Both the position numbers and the translations under genes were made by a program. Of a DNA stretch of 64,000 bases, positions 1-9,992 are shown one piece after another. The notes under the pieces are model-generated. The model did no database searches and was not told the DNA's origin. It saw only the letters and a list, made by a program, of their open reading frames with translations. Numbering within the stretch: the stretch's first letter is position 1; the number at the start of each line of letters is the position of its first letter. Source of the DNA: Vibrio ouci (GTDB taxonomy: Bacteria; Pseudomonadota; Gammaproteobacteria; Enterobacterales; Vibrionaceae); the NCBI RefSeq assembly GCF_004551525.1, contig NZ_SATR01000003.1:124001-188000 (forward strand), written 5' to 3'.

Positions 1-665
1 AGGTAATTTTACGTCAGGTTGCAGTGGACCTAATGAAGGCGATGAAAATCCCTCAGCCAGAGCAGAAATCTAACGTGTTAGTCGCAGGATTGCCTAACGA
101 TGCACAAGCGTTGCGATTGTTGATTCAAGCCAATCACTATTTAAATCAATCGGATGCTAAACAGTTCATCCATGGCGTGGATCTGTTAGAACAAGTGGTA
201 CAAATCGAGCCTGATAATTTGTATGTTCAAGCTGAACTCTACATTTCCTACTTTGTCGCACAAGCGCTCGAACCTGAGCAGGAATTGAATCAGTCACGGG
301 TTAATGCCTTGAGTCAAAACTTGCAGGCCAGTCGCTCTAGATTAGCCTCGCCAGTACAGCCGAGAATCTATGAGGCTTTGGCGCTGGATGCAACTTTAAG
401 TAATCATATGGATCTTGCTAAGCGTTATTTAGATCAGGCGTTAGCGACGAGAGACTCGACCTTGTCATATATCTTGCTTGGCAAACATGCAGAGTTGATG
501 GGGGATTTGGACCAAGCCAGTGAAGCTTACAGTGAAGCTTTCTATATCGACACTGCTATTGAGACTTACATGTTGTGTGAGAACCTGATCTTTTACAGTA
601 ACTTGAAGTCATTGGATTACGCCCTCTACCGTGCAGTTCATCCATCGGTGGTCCATTTACTCTAG
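1..665 (+). CDS. cadC: CadC, acid/lysine-responsive activator of cadBA (3' part; 5' end outside window)
   Basis: The frame is open from the first bases of the window (reading from base 3) to the TAG at 663-665, so only the C-terminal ~220 residues are present. This corresponds to the periplasmic sensory domain; the N-terminal winged-helix DNA-binding domain and the single membrane helix of the ToxR-like family must lie upstream. The visible part is helical and TPR-like, as expected for the CadC C-terminal subdomain. The identification rests mainly on the cadB-cadA genes that follow on the same strand. In the known family CadC senses low pH directly and lysine through LysP, and activates cadBA. 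An internal GTG at 24 could be mistaken for a start, but the open frame upstream argues against it. Confidence 0.8.
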   Translation, partial: VILRQVAVDLMKAMKIPQPEQKSNVLVAGLPNDAQALRLLIQANHYLNQSDAKQFIHGVDLLEQVVQIEPDNLYVQAELYISYFVAQALEPEQELNQSRVNALSQNLQASRSRLASPVQPRIYEALALDATLSNHMDLAKRYLDQALATRDSTLSYILLGKHAELMGDLDQASEAYSEAFYIDTAIETYMLCENLIFYSNLKSLDYALYRAVHPSVVHLL

Positions 666-684
666 ATAGACAGTACTTTAAATC

Positions 685-713
685 AAGCCCTCGCACTCTG
701 CGGGGGCTTTTTT
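685..713 (+). terminator. Rho-independent terminator after cadC
   Basis: Arms 685-695 and 699-709 (AAGCCCTCGCA / TGCGGGGGCTT) with a 3-nt loop are followed by TTTTTT. It lies 20 nt after the cadC stop codon, so cadC and cadBA are separate transcription units. Confidence 0.8.
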
Positions 714-715
714 GT

Positions 716-890
716 CTCACCTAGCCCAATTGGTGTTGCCGCCATCCTTTCCATAAATGCATCAATGACTCGAACGGCTAGCGGGTTGTAATGATGAAGC
801 TAAAAGCCGCCATGACATTCTCAGTAGGGAAGGGTTGAGAAGCGAATGAGTGGCCGTTATCCAATAGCCGAGCACAGATTGATAAGTTGA
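716..890 (-). pseudogene. Possible decayed 3' remnant of a regulator gene (LysR-like?)
   Basis: On the minus strand, two short stretches in different frames look protein-like: one reads RLLDNGHSFASQPF, and after a shift near 800 another reads NPLAVRVIDAFMERMA before stopping in the cadC terminator. The second stretch resembles the tail of LysR-type regulators. No intact gene exists. The call is tentative and rests only on how the translated fragments look. Confidence 0.3.
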
Positions 891-1158
891 TTTTTTTATA
901 ATGCACTTCGGATAGGATTTGGGTTTCTCTAGTAATGCCTTGTAAATAAAGAGTTTTTACTTAATTTGTTGTCAGGTTTATATCAACTTTATGATGGTTT
1001 CATCATCATTTTATTAATAACTTCACCATTATTTCTTTTAGCTTTTTTGAGCGTAGTCTGCACGGCAAATCGAGTGAGATATTGCAGGCTAGCTTGTGAT
1101 GACATCTCACTAAGTCGCAGATTGAGCGTTTGAGCTCGTAGAAAAACTTGGAGACGTT
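891..1158 (+). promoter_or_regulatory. cadBA upstream regulatory region
   Basis: AT-rich non-coding DNA (densest around 955-1060) lies between the remnant and cadB. By position it should hold the cadBA promoter and the CadC operator. No operator sequence could be assigned with confidence. The ribosome binding site GGAG lies just before the cadB ATG. Confidence 0.4.
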
Positions 1159-2502
1159 ATGTCATCAACGACAAAGAAAATCGGTGTGATTGCCTGTACG
1201 GGCGTTGTCGCCGGCAACATGATGGGCAGTGGTATTGCTCTGTTGCCATCTAGCCTAGCTACGGTGGGCTCTATTTCACTATTTAGTTGGATGATTTGTA
1301 TTACTGGCGCACTGAGTTTAGCGTTCGTGTTTGCCAGACTGGCAACCAAAAACCCACAAGAGGGTGGGCCTATCGCATATGCTGGTGAAGTCTCTCCGGT
1401 GTTTGGCTTCCAAACGGGCGTACTTTATTACCACGCTAACTGGATTGGTAACCTAGCGATTGCCATTACCGGTGTTTCATACCTTTCTGTTTTCTTCCCA
1501 ATCCTCAATCACCCAATTCCAGCCGGTATCGCCACTATTGCTGCAGTTTGGGCGTTTACCTTAGTAAACCTGCTTGGTGGTAGCTGGGTAAGCCGCCTAT
1601 GTACCCTTGGTCTTGTTTTGATCTTAATCCCTGTGCTTGGCACCGCATTCGTCGGTTGGACCCACTTTGATCCAGCCTTGTATCAACAAAACTGGAATGT
1701 TTCGGCAGGGACAGATAGCCATGCGATTATCACTGCTGTACTGATTTGCCTGTGGTCATTTGTTGGCGTTGAATCGGCAGCGGTATCGTCAGGTATGGTT
1801 GAAAACCCTAAACGCACGGTACCTTTAGCTACCATGCTAGGTACTGGTATTGCCGGGGTGATTTACATCATCTCAACCCAGATGATCAGCGGCATGTTCC
1901 CAGCTTCTGAAGTCGCTGCGTCTGGTGCTCCATTCGCATTGGCCACCACAGAGCTGTTTGGTAGTTGGACTGCACCTTTTGTTGCAGCGTTCACTGCTCT
2001 GGCATGTTTCACTTCTCTAGGCTCATGGATGATGCTGGTTGGCGAAGCGGGTAAACGTGCTGCCAATGATGGTAACTTCCCTAAAATCTATGGTGAAGCA
2101 GACAAAAATGGTGTGCCTAAAAAAGGTCTTATTCTCGCTTCAATTAAAATGACAGTGCTAATGGTGGTTTTGACTGTATTTAGTTCTAAAACTGCTCATA
2201 CGGCAGACTTGTTCAATCAATTAACCACTGATGCGGTATTGCTGACTATGCTGCCTTACTTCTACTCAAGCATTAACTTAATCCGCTTTGAAGGAATGAC
2301 AACGCGTAACGGTTTTGTGATGTTCTTCTCTGGTATCGCATGTGTGTTCTGCATGATTGCTCTTGCTGGCGCAGAAGGCACCACACTTACCGCGACCTTC
2401 ATCATGTCTTTAGTCATCTTGATGTTCTACAGCAAAAAAGCAGGCCTGACTCAATATGTCGAACTGCATGCTAATGACCAAGCGGCTCCTGCAAGCCATT
2501 AA
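1159..2502 (+). CDS. cadB: CadB, lysine/cadaverine antiporter
   Basis: 447 residues, about 12 hydrophobic membrane segments, APC superfamily. The N-terminal motif GNMMGSGIALLPSSLA is the substrate-binding unwound TM1 of the basic amino acid/polyamine antiporters. CadB imports lysine and exports cadaverine across the inner membrane, which removes a proton equivalent per cycle when coupled to CadA. The start is the ATG preceded by GGAGACGTT. The gene is followed by cadA after about 110 nt on the same strand, the standard cadBA operon. Length matches the E. coli protein. Confidence 0.95.
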   Translation: MSSTTKKIGVIACTGVVAGNMMGSGIALLPSSLATVGSISLFSWMICITGALSLAFVFARLATKNPQEGGPIAYAGEVSPVFGFQTGVLYYHANWIGNLAIAITGVSYLSVFFPILNHPIPAGIATIAAVWAFTLVNLLGGSWVSRLCTLGLVLILIPVLGTAFVGWTHFDPALYQQNWNVSAGTDSHAIITAVLICLWSFVGVESAAVSSGMVENPKRTVPLATMLGTGIAGVIYIISTQMISGMFPASEVAASGAPFALATTELFGSWTAPFVAAFTALACFTSLGSWMMLVGEAGKRAANDGNFPKIYGEADKNGVPKKGLILASIKMTVLMVVLTVFSSKTAHTADLFNQLTTDAVLLTMLPYFYSSINLIRFEGMTTRNGFVMFFSGIACVFCMIALAGAEGTTLTATFIMSLVILMFYSKKAGLTQYVELHANDQAAPASH

Positions 2503-2613
2503 TTTATCGCGTCAGTCGCTACTGAACTGACAACCCTAATACCCCAACGGCGCTCATCTTACTCATTGTCTTAATTGACAAAGAGCGCCCTTTTTCGTCT
2601 TGGAGATTTCCAA

Positions 2614-4749
2614 ATGAATATATTTGCCATCTTGAACCACATGGGCGTGTTCTTTAAAGAAGAGCCTGTACGTCAACTTCACCAAGCACTAGAGCAATCT
2701 GGCTACCAAGTTGTTTATCCTGTCGATGATAAAGACTTGATTAAAATGCTGGAAATGAACCCACGTATTTGTGGTGTGTTATTTGACTGGGACAAGTACT
2801 CACTCGACCTATGTCGTGAAATCAACCAACTGAATGAGAAACTGCCGGTTTACGCTTTTGCCAACGACCAATCCACCTTAGATATTAGCTTGACCGACTT
2901 ACGCCTTAACGTGCATTTCTTCGAGTATGCGCTAGGCATGGCTAACGATATTGCGATTAAGATTAATCAAGCGACCGAAGAGTACAAATCGGCGATCATG
3001 CCGCCATTTACCAAAGCGCTATTTAAGTATGTGGATGAAGGTAAATACACCTTCTGTACTCCTGGCCATATGGGTGGCACTGCGTTCCAAAAAAGCCCTG
3101 CGGGTAGCATCTTCTACGATTTCTACGGGCCAAATACCTTCAAGGCGGACGTGTCTATCTCGATGCCAGAATTAGGCTCGCTGCTCGATCACTCTGGTCC
3201 ACACAAACAGGCGGAAGAGTATATTGCCCATACCTTCAATGCCGATAGTTCTTACATCGTTACTAATGGTACTTCGACCTCAAACAAGATCGTTGGCATG
3301 TACTCAGCACCAGCGGGCAGTACCGTGTTGGTTGACCGCAACTGTCATAAGTCACTGACTCACTTAATGATGATGTGCGATGTCACGCCTATTTACTTCC
3401 GTCCGACGCGTAACGCTTACGGGATCTTGGGTGGCATTCCACAAAGTGAGTTTAGCCGCGAAGTGATTGCTGACAAAGTGGCGACGACTCCGGGAGCATC
3501 TGCGCCAAGCTACGCGGTGATTACGAACTCTACCTATGATGGTTTGCTCTACAACACTCAGTTCATTAAAGAGTCGTTAGATTGTAAGCATATCCATTTT
3601 GATAGCGCATGGGTCCCATACACTAACTTTAACCCAATTTACCAAGGTAAGTGTGGTATGAGTGGTGAAGCGATGCCGGGTAAAGTGTTCTATGAAACTC
3701 AATCGACTCATAAGCTGCTGGCGGCATTCTCTCAGGCATCAATGATTCATATTAAAGGTGACTTCGACAAGGAATCGTTTAATGAAGCCTTTATGATGCA
3801 TACCTCAACGTCGCCACAATACGGTATTGTCGCGTCGACTGAGACAGCAGCGGCGATGATGCGTGGCAACACTGGACGTCGCTTGATGCAAAGCTCGATT
3901 GATCGTGCAGTACGCTTCCGTAAAGAGATTAAACGCCTTAAAGCAGAAAGTGATAGCTGGTTCTTTGATGTTTGGCAGCCGGACAATATCGACACCACTG
4001 AGTGTTGGATGCTTGACCCGAAAGAGACATGGCACGGCTTCAAAGATATCGACAGTGACCACATGTACCTTGATCCAATCAAGATTACGCTACTGACTCC
4101 AGGGATGAGTGAAGAGGGTGAGCTAGAGCAAAGCGGCATTCCTGCAACACTAGTGGCTAAGTTCCTTGATGAGCGCGGTATCGTGGTTGAGAAAACGGGT
4201 CCATATAACTTACTGTTCCTATTCTCGATTGGTATCGATAAGTCTAAAGCGATGCAATTGTTACGCGGATTAACTGAGTTCAAACGCGGCTACGATTTGA
4301 ACCTGACTGTGCGTAATATGTTGCCGTCACTCTACCAGGAGGACCCGCACTTCTACGAAGGTATGCGCGTGCAAGATCTTGCTCAAGGTATTCATGACTT
4401 AACTAAGAAATATCGCCTACCTGAACTGATGTTCAAAGCGTTCGATGTCCTACCCGAAATGAAGGTGACACCACATAAAGCATGGCAGCAAGAGCTAAGT
4501 GGCAATGTGGAAGAGATCCAACTGAATGATATGGTTGGCCGCACTAGTGCCAATATGATTTTGCCATACCCTCCAGGTGTGCCTTTGGTGCTACCAGGTG
4601 AAATGGTGACGGACAGCTCTCGTCCAGTATTGGATTTCTTAGAGATGCTGTGTGAGATTGGCGCTCATTACCCAGGTTTTGAAACCGATATCCATGGCCT
4701 ATACCGCCAGCGTGATGGCAGCTACACAGTGAAAGTCCTTAAAGATTAA
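2614..4749 (+). CDS. cadA: CadA, inducible lysine decarboxylase
   Basis: 711 residues, close to the 715 of E. coli CadA. It converts lysine to cadaverine plus CO2 with pyridoxal phosphate, consuming a cytoplasmic proton. Visible are the N-terminal wing domain (MNIFAILNHMGVFF), the PLP-domain start YTFCTPGHMGG, and the Schiff-base lysine in the ETQSTHKLLAAFSQ segment. A longer reading frame begins at a TTG at 2575, but the ATG at 2614 has a GGAG box 9 nt upstream and matches the family N-terminus. The enzyme family forms decamers and is inhibited by ppGpp. Confidence 0.97.
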   Translation: MNIFAILNHMGVFFKEEPVRQLHQALEQSGYQVVYPVDDKDLIKMLEMNPRICGVLFDWDKYSLDLCREINQLNEKLPVYAFANDQSTLDISLTDLRLNVHFFEYALGMANDIAIKINQATEEYKSAIMPPFTKALFKYVDEGKYTFCTPGHMGGTAFQKSPAGSIFYDFYGPNTFKADVSISMPELGSLLDHSGPHKQAEEYIAHTFNADSSYIVTNGTSTSNKIVGMYSAPAGSTVLVDRNCHKSLTHLMMMCDVTPIYFRPTRNAYGILGGIPQSEFSREVIADKVATTPGASAPSYAVITNSTYDGLLYNTQFIKESLDCKHIHFDSAWVPYTNFNPIYQGKCGMSGEAMPGKVFYETQSTHKLLAAFSQASMIHIKGDFDKESFNEAFMMHTSTSPQYGIVASTETAAAMMRGNTGRRLMQSSIDRAVRFRKEIKRLKAESDSWFFDVWQPDNIDTTECWMLDPKETWHGFKDIDSDHMYLDPIKITLLTPGMSEEGELEQSGIPATLVAKFLDERGIVVEKTGPYNLLFLFSIGIDKSKAMQLLRGLTEFKRGYDLNLTVRNMLPSLYQEDPHFYEGMRVQDLAQGIHDLTKKYRLPELMFKAFDVLPEMKVTPHKAWQQELSGNVEEIQLNDMVGRTSANMILPYPPGVPLVLPGEMVTDSSRPVLDFLEMLCEIGAHYPGFETDIHGLYRQRDGSYTVKVLKD

Positions 4750-4810
4750 TTTCGCTAGCCAACTTGCAACCTAATTCGACAGCTCAATCCCCTCAAGCAT
4801 AAGTCGGACA

Positions 4811-4845
4811 AAAGATAAGGACTCTGTCCTTATCTTTTTTTATTT
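4811..4845 (+). terminator. Terminator of the cadBA operon
   Basis: A perfect 12-bp stem AAAGATAAGGAC / GTCCTTATCTTT with a TCT loop, followed by a T-rich tract. Confidence 0.9.
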
Positions 4846-4887
4846 TTGTTCGCGGAAAATGTCGGTCTATGGCTGACTGAGTGAGGG

Positions 4888-5865
4888 CTATGAAGCGCGG
4901 CGGATGTTGGCCTTGAGCTCAGTGCTTGGTTGGATCTCTGGCAGGTTATGATAATAAATCGTCACCTGATTGCGGCCTGTTTGCTTGGAGTAGTACATTG
5001 CTTTATCTGCTTGAACCAAAAGCTCCTTAACAGAAGAGACTTGGCTATTGAGCTCTGCAATACCGATGCTTACCGTTGGATAGATAATATGTCCATCAAC
5101 ATGACATGGCGTCGCTTCAATCGATTGGCGAATTCGCTCTGCAATGTCGTATGCCTGAATGGCATTGGTACGACTCAATACAATGCCGAACTCTTCTCCA
5201 CCTAAACGACCAATAAAGTCACTGGAACGAATTAAATCTTGGCAGATGTGAGCAACTTGGGTGATCACCTCATCACCCGAAAGGTGGCCTACTTGATCGT
5301 TAATCTCTTTAAAGTGGTCAATATCGAGCATTAAACAGGACAACAGAGACGGGGCAGGCTTATTGAACTCACACTCAAGGCCATGAATAAAGGCGCGGCG
5401 GTTTAAAATTCCCGTCAGTTCATCGGTCTCGGCCAGTCTTTTTAGTTCTGTTTCATGCAAGTGAGATTGTGTTATCTCTCTATCTTGCCACAGCACATAA
5501 CGCTTGCCATTGGAAAGAGTGATTGGCTTAAACGTCGCTTCAAACCAGCGCTCTTCGACCTCTCCCCATTGCTGTAAGGCTTCAATCGACAGTTGTAGCA
5601 GTTGGCTTGGGTTGAGTGAATAGCGGAAGCTACAGCGCTGTCCTTTGGCTAAAGCGAACTCAAAACTGTTGGTTAGCTGGTGGGTGATAACACTAGGTGC
5701 ACGTTCATAGAAAGGTTGCTGTTCGCAAGTCTGGTAGCTAATACAGCTTTGGCTATCTTCGCTAAAGCTATCAACTACATAGCCTTGTTCGTTGATAACG
5801 ATCAGACGATCTGGCAGCTCTTTGAGTAGCAAGCCAAGCCATTCTTCTCTTTGCATATCAACCAT
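4888..5865 (-). CDS. GGDEF-domain diguanylate cyclase
   Basis: 325 residues. Residues ~1-130 form a sensor region with a PAS-like start (DRLIVINEQGYVVD); ~140-310 are a GGDEF domain with the active-site signature GGEEF at about 222-226 and the inhibitory I-site RSSD five residues before it. It should make cyclic di-GMP from two GTP and be feedback-inhibited. No membrane segment is evident, so it is probably cytosolic. It is convergent with cadA and lies alone. An alternative start is the fourth residue, also methionine. The signal sensed is unknown. Confidence 0.9.
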   Translation of the reverse strand: MVDMQREEWLGLLLKELPDRLIVINEQGYVVDSFSEDSQSCISYQTCEQQPFYERAPSVITHQLTNSFEFALAKGQRCSFRYSLNPSQLLQLSIEALQQWGEVEERWFEATFKPITLSNGKRYVLWQDREITQSHLHETELKRLAETDELTGILNRRAFIHGLECEFNKPAPSLLSCLMLDIDHFKEINDQVGHLSGDEVITQVAHICQDLIRSSDFIGRLGGEEFGIVLSRTNAIQAYDIAERIRQSIEATPCHVDGHIIYPTVSIGIAELNSQVSSVKELLVQADKAMYYSKQTGRNQVTIYYHNLPEIQPSTELKANIRRAS

Positions 5866-5995
5866 GTAGATGAGCCCAGACCGAAACGTAATTGATTATT
5901 ATATCGCTACATTGGCAGTGTGCAATCGCAATGGATCACAGAATGGTGAATATTTGTTCGCCTGACATTGCTGGTAACAATATATCAAGCAATAA

Positions 5996-6027
5996 AAAGC
6001 CGGGCTCACAAATGTGAGCCCGGCTTT
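5996..6027 (-). terminator. Terminator of the dusB-fis operon
   Basis: A perfect 15-bp stem AAAGCCGGGCTCACA / TGTGAGCCCGGCTTT with a 2-nt loop. Read on the minus strand it is followed by TTTTT. It lies 25 nt beyond the fis stop codon. Confidence 0.9.
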
Positions 6028-6052
6028 GGAAATCAAGAATTCGAATGAACGA

Positions 6053-6349
6053 TTAGTTCATACCGTATTTCTTAAGTTTCTTGCGAAGAGTACCGCGGTT
6101 GATACCCATCATAGTTGCTGCGCGAGTTTGGTTACCGCGAGTGTACTGCATGATAGTATCTAGTAGTGGCTGTTCAACTTCAGCTAGAACTAATTCGTAT
6201 AGTTCTGTTACTTCTTGGCCGTTTAGTTGAGCCAAGTAGTTTTTAAGAGATGCTTTAACAGAGTCACGCAAAGGCTTTTGAGTAATCTGGTCTTGTGACG
6301 TTACTGTAGTTACTGTTAATGCTTCTGAAGTCAGATTTTGTTCGAACAT
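6053..6349 (-). CDS. fis: Fis, nucleoid-associated DNA-binding protein
   Basis: 98 residues, the usual length. The C-terminal helix-turn-helix ([20 protein letters not shown]) and the helical dimerisation core ([16 protein letters not shown]) are intact. Fis bends DNA and controls rRNA promoters, recombination and growth-phase gene expression. The ATG at 6349 gives the family N-terminus [11 protein letters not shown]; a longer frame to 6397 would add 16 atypical residues. It lies 72 nt behind dusB, in the conserved gammaproteobacterial dusB-fis operon, so expression is expected from the promoter upstream of dusB. Confidence 0.97.
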   Translation of the reverse strand: MFEQNLTSEALTVTTVTSQDQITQKPLRDSVKASLKNYLAQLNGQEVTELYELVLAEVEQPLLDTIMQYTRGNQTRAATMMGINRGTLRKKLKKYGMN

Positions 6350-6421
6350 ATTCGGTCTAGCTCTTCTCTTAATTATGATGCAACGTTTACCCGTCATATT
6401 TGAAGCCGTAGCTTCAACTAT

Positions 6422-7384
6422 TCAGGCTTTATCAAAATACTCTTCTAACGCTTCAAGTTGCAGCTCAGCTGCGTCGATGGCGTTGAAGGTACGGCGAAAC
6501 TCACTTGCTTGCTCATGCTCTTTTAGGTACCAACCAACGTGCTTACGCGCGATACGTGGACCTAAATACTCTCCATAGAAACTATGTAGGGCATTCACAT
6601 GACCAAGCAGGATGTCTTTCACTTCCGAATACGGAAGATCAGGCATCGTGGTGCCGTTTTCCAAAAAGTGTTGGATTTCCTGGAAAATCCACGGACGACC
6701 TTGGGCAGGGCGTCCAATCATCAAAGCGTCTGCCCCAGTGTACTCTAGGACAAATTTAGCTTTCTCTGGGCTATCGATATCACCGTTAGCAATAACCGGA
6801 ATAGAGATCGCTTGTTTTACCGCTTTAATGCTGTCGTATTCGGCCTTACCTTTGTACATACACGCTTTAGTACGCCCATGAAGGGCCAAAGCTTGTATGC
6901 CGCAGTCTTCGGCTAATTTAGCGATTTGGACGCAGTTTTTATTGTCTGTGTCCCAGCCAGTACGGGTTTTCAATGTCACAGGGACATCCACGGCGTTCAC
7001 TACAGCTTGCAGAATATCTTTAATGATATCTGGATACTGTAGCAGCGCTGAGCCGGCTAGCTTCTTATTCACTTTCTTTGCTGGACAGCCCATGTTGATG
7101 TCGATGATTTGCGCACCGTTTTCAACACTAAACTGAGCAGCGTCGGCCATAAGCTGTGGATCGGCTCCCGCAATCTGTACAGAGCGAATGCCCGATTCGC
7201 CTTCATGCACCATGCGTTGCTTCGACTTTGACGTTTTCCATAGCTTTGGGTTTGACGACATCATTTCACTGACAGCCATCCCAGCACCATAGCGGAGGCA
7301 CAACTCACGGAATGGTCTATCCGTCACGCCAGCCATTGGGGCAACGATGAGATTGTTCTTAAGTTGGTGGTTTCCGATTTTCAA
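6422..7384 (-). CDS. dusB: DusB, tRNA-dihydrouridine synthase B
   Basis: 320 residues (E. coli 321). It is an FMN-dependent enzyme reducing uridine to dihydrouridine in the tRNA D-loop. Visible are the TIM-barrel start [17 protein letters not shown], the catalytic-cysteine segment [17 protein letters not shown], and the phosphate-binding end [12 protein letters not shown]...[17 protein letters not shown] chose the TTG at 7384, which gives LKIGNHQL, the family N-terminus, and has GAAGA upstream. Another TTG at 7411 would add nine residues. First gene of the dusB-fis operon. Confidence 0.93.
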   Translation of the reverse strand: MKIGNHQLKNNLIVAPMAGVTDRPFRELCLRYGAGMAVSEMMSSNPKLWKTSKSKQRMVHEGESGIRSVQIAGADPQLMADAAQFSVENGAQIIDINMGCPAKKVNKKLAGSALLQYPDIIKDILQAVVNAVDVPVTLKTRTGWDTDNKNCVQIAKLAEDCGIQALALHGRTKACMYKGKAEYDSIKAVKQAISIPVIANGDIDSPEKAKFVLEYTGADALMIGRPAQGRPWIFQEIQHFLENGTTMPDLPYSEVKDILLGHVNALHSFYGEYLGPRIARKHVGWYLKEHEQASEFRRTFNAIDAAELQLEALEEYFDKA

Positions 7385-7523
7385 AACGTCTTCACAGCTT
7401 AGTACCAGCAAGGGCGCGCATTTTACGCATTTTTTTGCGCTGTGAAAAGACTAATATTTGAGCATTTACAAATTGTTTTCGCAAAATGCCCAAAAATCAG
7501 TCAATTAGCTCGCAAAGTCTTAT

Positions 7524-8411
7524 CTAGCCTTGCTTGCGACCAGAGATGCGACACCATTCACTTTGCTCTTTGATAGGATCAATGTGAAGCTCGTCACGGT
7601 AGTAGTTAGCAACATCTTCAGCTTGCGTATCCAGTACACCAGACATCGCCAGCTCACCATTTGGCTTAACCAGAGATTTAATAATTGATGAAAGATCGCG
7701 CAGTGGGCCAGCCAGAATGTTGGCTACCACAACGTCAGCAATTAGACCTTCAGGTTGGTCTTGAGGTAGGAAAACTTCAAGTTGGTCAGCAACACCGTTA
7801 CGCTCGGCATTGTCTTTTGATGCCAGCAGTGCCTGAGGATCAATGTCGATCCCGATAACTTTTTCAGCGCCCAGTTTGATCGCGGCGATCGCCAAGATGC
7901 CAGAGCCACAGCCAAAGTCGATGACGGTTTTACCACTAAGATCTAAACCTTCTAGCCACTCAAGACATAGCGCGGTTGTTGGGTGAGTACCGGTACCAAA
8001 CGCAAGGCCTGGGTCTAGCATCACGTTGACTGCGTCAGGCTCAGGGATTTCGCGCCAGCTTGGGCAAATCCATAGACGCTCACCGAACTTCATTGGGTGG
8101 AAGTTATCCATCCATTCGCGTTCCCAGTCTTTATCTTCAAGCTGCTCAACTTTGTAAGCAAAGCCTTCAGGAAGCAAGCCACTAAGCTTGGTTTGCTCAA
8201 TGATAAAGTTGCTGTCCGCTTCTGCGTCATACAGCGCTAGGATATCCGTATCACCCCAAAGACGAGTTTCACCCGGTAGAGGTTCAAATACAGGCGTATC
8301 GTGAGCATCTAAAAAGGTGACAGAAAGTGCGCCAGTTTCTTCCATAAGCATATCGCCGATCTGCTCAGCGTTTTCATTGGTCGCATTGAGTTTGATTTGA
8401 ATCCAAGGCAT
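7524..8411 (-). CDS. prmA: PrmA, ribosomal protein L11 methyltransferase
   Basis: 295 residues (E. coli 293). It trimethylates several amino groups of ribosomal protein L11 using SAM. The N-terminal [20 protein letters not shown] is the substrate-recognition domain. The SAM site is [20 protein letters not shown], and the NPPF-like loop appears as [10 protein letters not shown]. The ATG at 8411 is chosen because an extension to 8525 would add 38 non-conserved residues. It lies upstream of dusB on the same strand, with a 139-nt gap that probably holds the dusB promoter. Confidence 0.95.
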   Translation of the reverse strand: MPWIQIKLNATNENAEQIGDMLMEETGALSVTFLDAHDTPVFEPLPGETRLWGDTDILALYDAEADSNFIIEQTKLSGLLPEGFAYKVEQLEDKDWEREWMDNFHPMKFGERLWICPSWREIPEPDAVNVMLDPGLAFGTGTHPTTALCLEWLEGLDLSGKTVIDFGCGSGILAIAAIKLGAEKVIGIDIDPQALLASKDNAERNGVADQLEVFLPQDQPEGLIADVVVANILAGPLRDLSSIIKSLVKPNGELAMSGVLDTQAEDVANYYRDELHIDPIKEQSEWCRISGRKQG

Positions 8412-8542
8412 GAGTATGAGCTCTTTACATTGATTGATGTGATTTGGCGCAGAGTTTAGCAGAAAACGGGCGTTTTTATAGGTTAATAAATGCCCTAAAA
8501 CAAAAATGCCCACCGAAGTGAGCATTTTAAAATAGAATCAGA

Positions 8543-8625
8543 GTTGCTAGTTGCTAGTTGCTAGTTGCTAGAGAGAATGTATTCTCGTAACTCGTAACTC
8601 GTAACTCGTAACTCGTAACTCGTAA
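8543..8625. repeat. Heptanucleotide tandem repeats flanking a small palindrome
   Basis: Four perfect copies of GTTGCTA at 8543-8570, then the palindrome GAGAATGTATTCTC at 8573-8586, then six perfect copies of CTCGTAA at 8584-8625. The whole block lies between the prmA start and the accC stop codon. No coding role is visible. Confidence 0.95.
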
Positions 8626-8633
8626 CTTTACAC

Positions 8634-9977
8634 TTACTGTAGACCTAGTTTCTTCTCTAGGTAATGAATGTTCGCACCGCCGTGTTGGAAGTTCTCATCA
8701 TTCATGATCGATTCTTGTAGCGATACGTTTACTTTAATACCTTCTACAATCATTTCGCCTAGTGCATTCTTCATGCGAGCAATTGCTACATCACGGTTCT
8801 CACCGAAAGTGATCAGCTTACCGATCATTGAATCGTAGTGAGGTGGTACTGTGTAACCCGTGTAGATGTGCGATTCCCAACGAACACCCATACCGCCAGG
8901 AGCGTGGAAGCGTTCAATCTTACCTGGAGAAGGTAGGAAGCGCTCTGGGTCTTCAGCATTGATACGACACTCGATAGCATGGCCGCGGATCTTAATGTCA
9001 TCCTGAGTGAATGACAGTGGCTGACCTGCTGCAACACGTAGCTGTTCTTTAATTAGGTCAACGCCAGTCACCATTTCAGTTACTGGGTGCTCAACCTGAA
9101 TACGCGTGTTCATTTCAATGAAGTAGAATTCGCCGTTCTCGTATAGGAACTCAAACGTACCTGCGCCGCGGTAACCGATCTCTAGACATGCACGAGTACA
9201 ACGTTCACCGATGTATTTACGCATTTCTTCAGTAATACCTGGAGCTGGTGCTTCTTCAACAACTTTCTGGTGACGACGCTGCATAGAACAGTCGCGCTCA
9301 CCTAAGTGGATTGCACCGCCTTGGCCATCAGCAATCACCTGAACTTCAACGTGACGTGGGTTTTCTAGGAATTTCTCCATGTAAACCATATCGTTGTTGA
9401 AGCACGATTTTGCTTCTGCACGTGTCATTGCGATTGCTTCTGTTAGCTCTTTCTCAGAACGAACAACACGCATACCACGACCGCCGCCACCACCAGATGC
9501 TTTGATGATTACTGGGTAGCCGATGCGTTTCGCGTGCGCTCTGTTTGCCTGTTCATCATCATCCAAAGGACCATCAGAACCCGGTACACAAGGTACGCCA
9601 GCTTTTTTCATTGCTGTGATAGCAGAAACCTTGTCACCCATGATGCGGATTGTTTCCGCTTTTGGACCAACAAAGATAAAGCCGCTGCGCTCTACTTGCT
9701 CTGCGAAGTCTGCGTTCTCAGATAGGAAACCGTAGCCTGGGTGGATAGCAACTGCACCTGTTACTTCCGCCGCAGAAATAATGCGAGGGATGTTTAGGTA
9801 GCTGTCGATACCACGAGCAGGACCGATACAAATGGCTTCGTCTGCAAGCAGTACGTGTTTTAGGTCACGGTCAGCAGTTGAGTGAACCGCAACTGTTTTG
9901 ATGCCTAATTCTTTACATGCGCGAAGGATACGAAGTGCAATTTCCCCTCGGTTCGCGATGACTAATTTATCTAGCAT
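8634..9977 (-). CDS. accC: AccC, biotin carboxylase subunit of acetyl-CoA carboxylase
   Basis: 447 residues (E. coli 449). It carboxylates biotin on AccB with bicarbonate and ATP, the first half of malonyl-CoA synthesis. Visible are the N-terminal [17 protein letters not shown], the ATP-grasp glycine loop [28 protein letters not shown], and the active-site segment [16 protein letters not shown]. It is transcribed behind accB with a 15-nt gap and follows aroQ and accB in the conserved aroQ-accB-accC order. Confidence 0.98.
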   Translation of the reverse strand: MLDKLVIANRGEIALRILRACKELGIKTVAVHSTADRDLKHVLLADEAICIGPARGIDSYLNIPRIISAAEVTGAVAIHPGYGFLSENADFAEQVERSGFIFVGPKAETIRIMGDKVSAITAMKKAGVPCVPGSDGPLDDDEQANRAHAKRIGYPVIIKASGGGGGRGMRVVRSEKELTEAIAMTRAEAKSCFNNDMVYMEKFLENPRHVEVQVIADGQGGAIHLGERDCSMQRRHQKVVEEAPAPGITEEMRKYIGERCTRACLEIGYRGAGTFEFLYENGEFYFIEMNTRIQVEHPVTEMVTGVDLIKEQLRVAAGQPLSFTQDDIKIRGHAIECRINAEDPERFLPSPGKIERFHAPGGMGVRWESHIYTGYTVPPHYDSMIGKLITFGENRDVAIARMKNALGEMIVEGIKVNVSLQESIMNDENFQHGGANIHYLEKKLGLQ

Positions 9978-9992
9978 AAGAGAGAGCCTCTA

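Noticed and set aside
3747..4283. 178-codon open frame on the minus strand inside cadA
   Set aside because: Antisense to a conserved enzyme; composition and lack of any recognisable motif mark it as a shadow of the cadA codon use.
8543..8625. CRISPR-like array
   Set aside because: Units are 7 bp with no spacers; simple tandem repeats.
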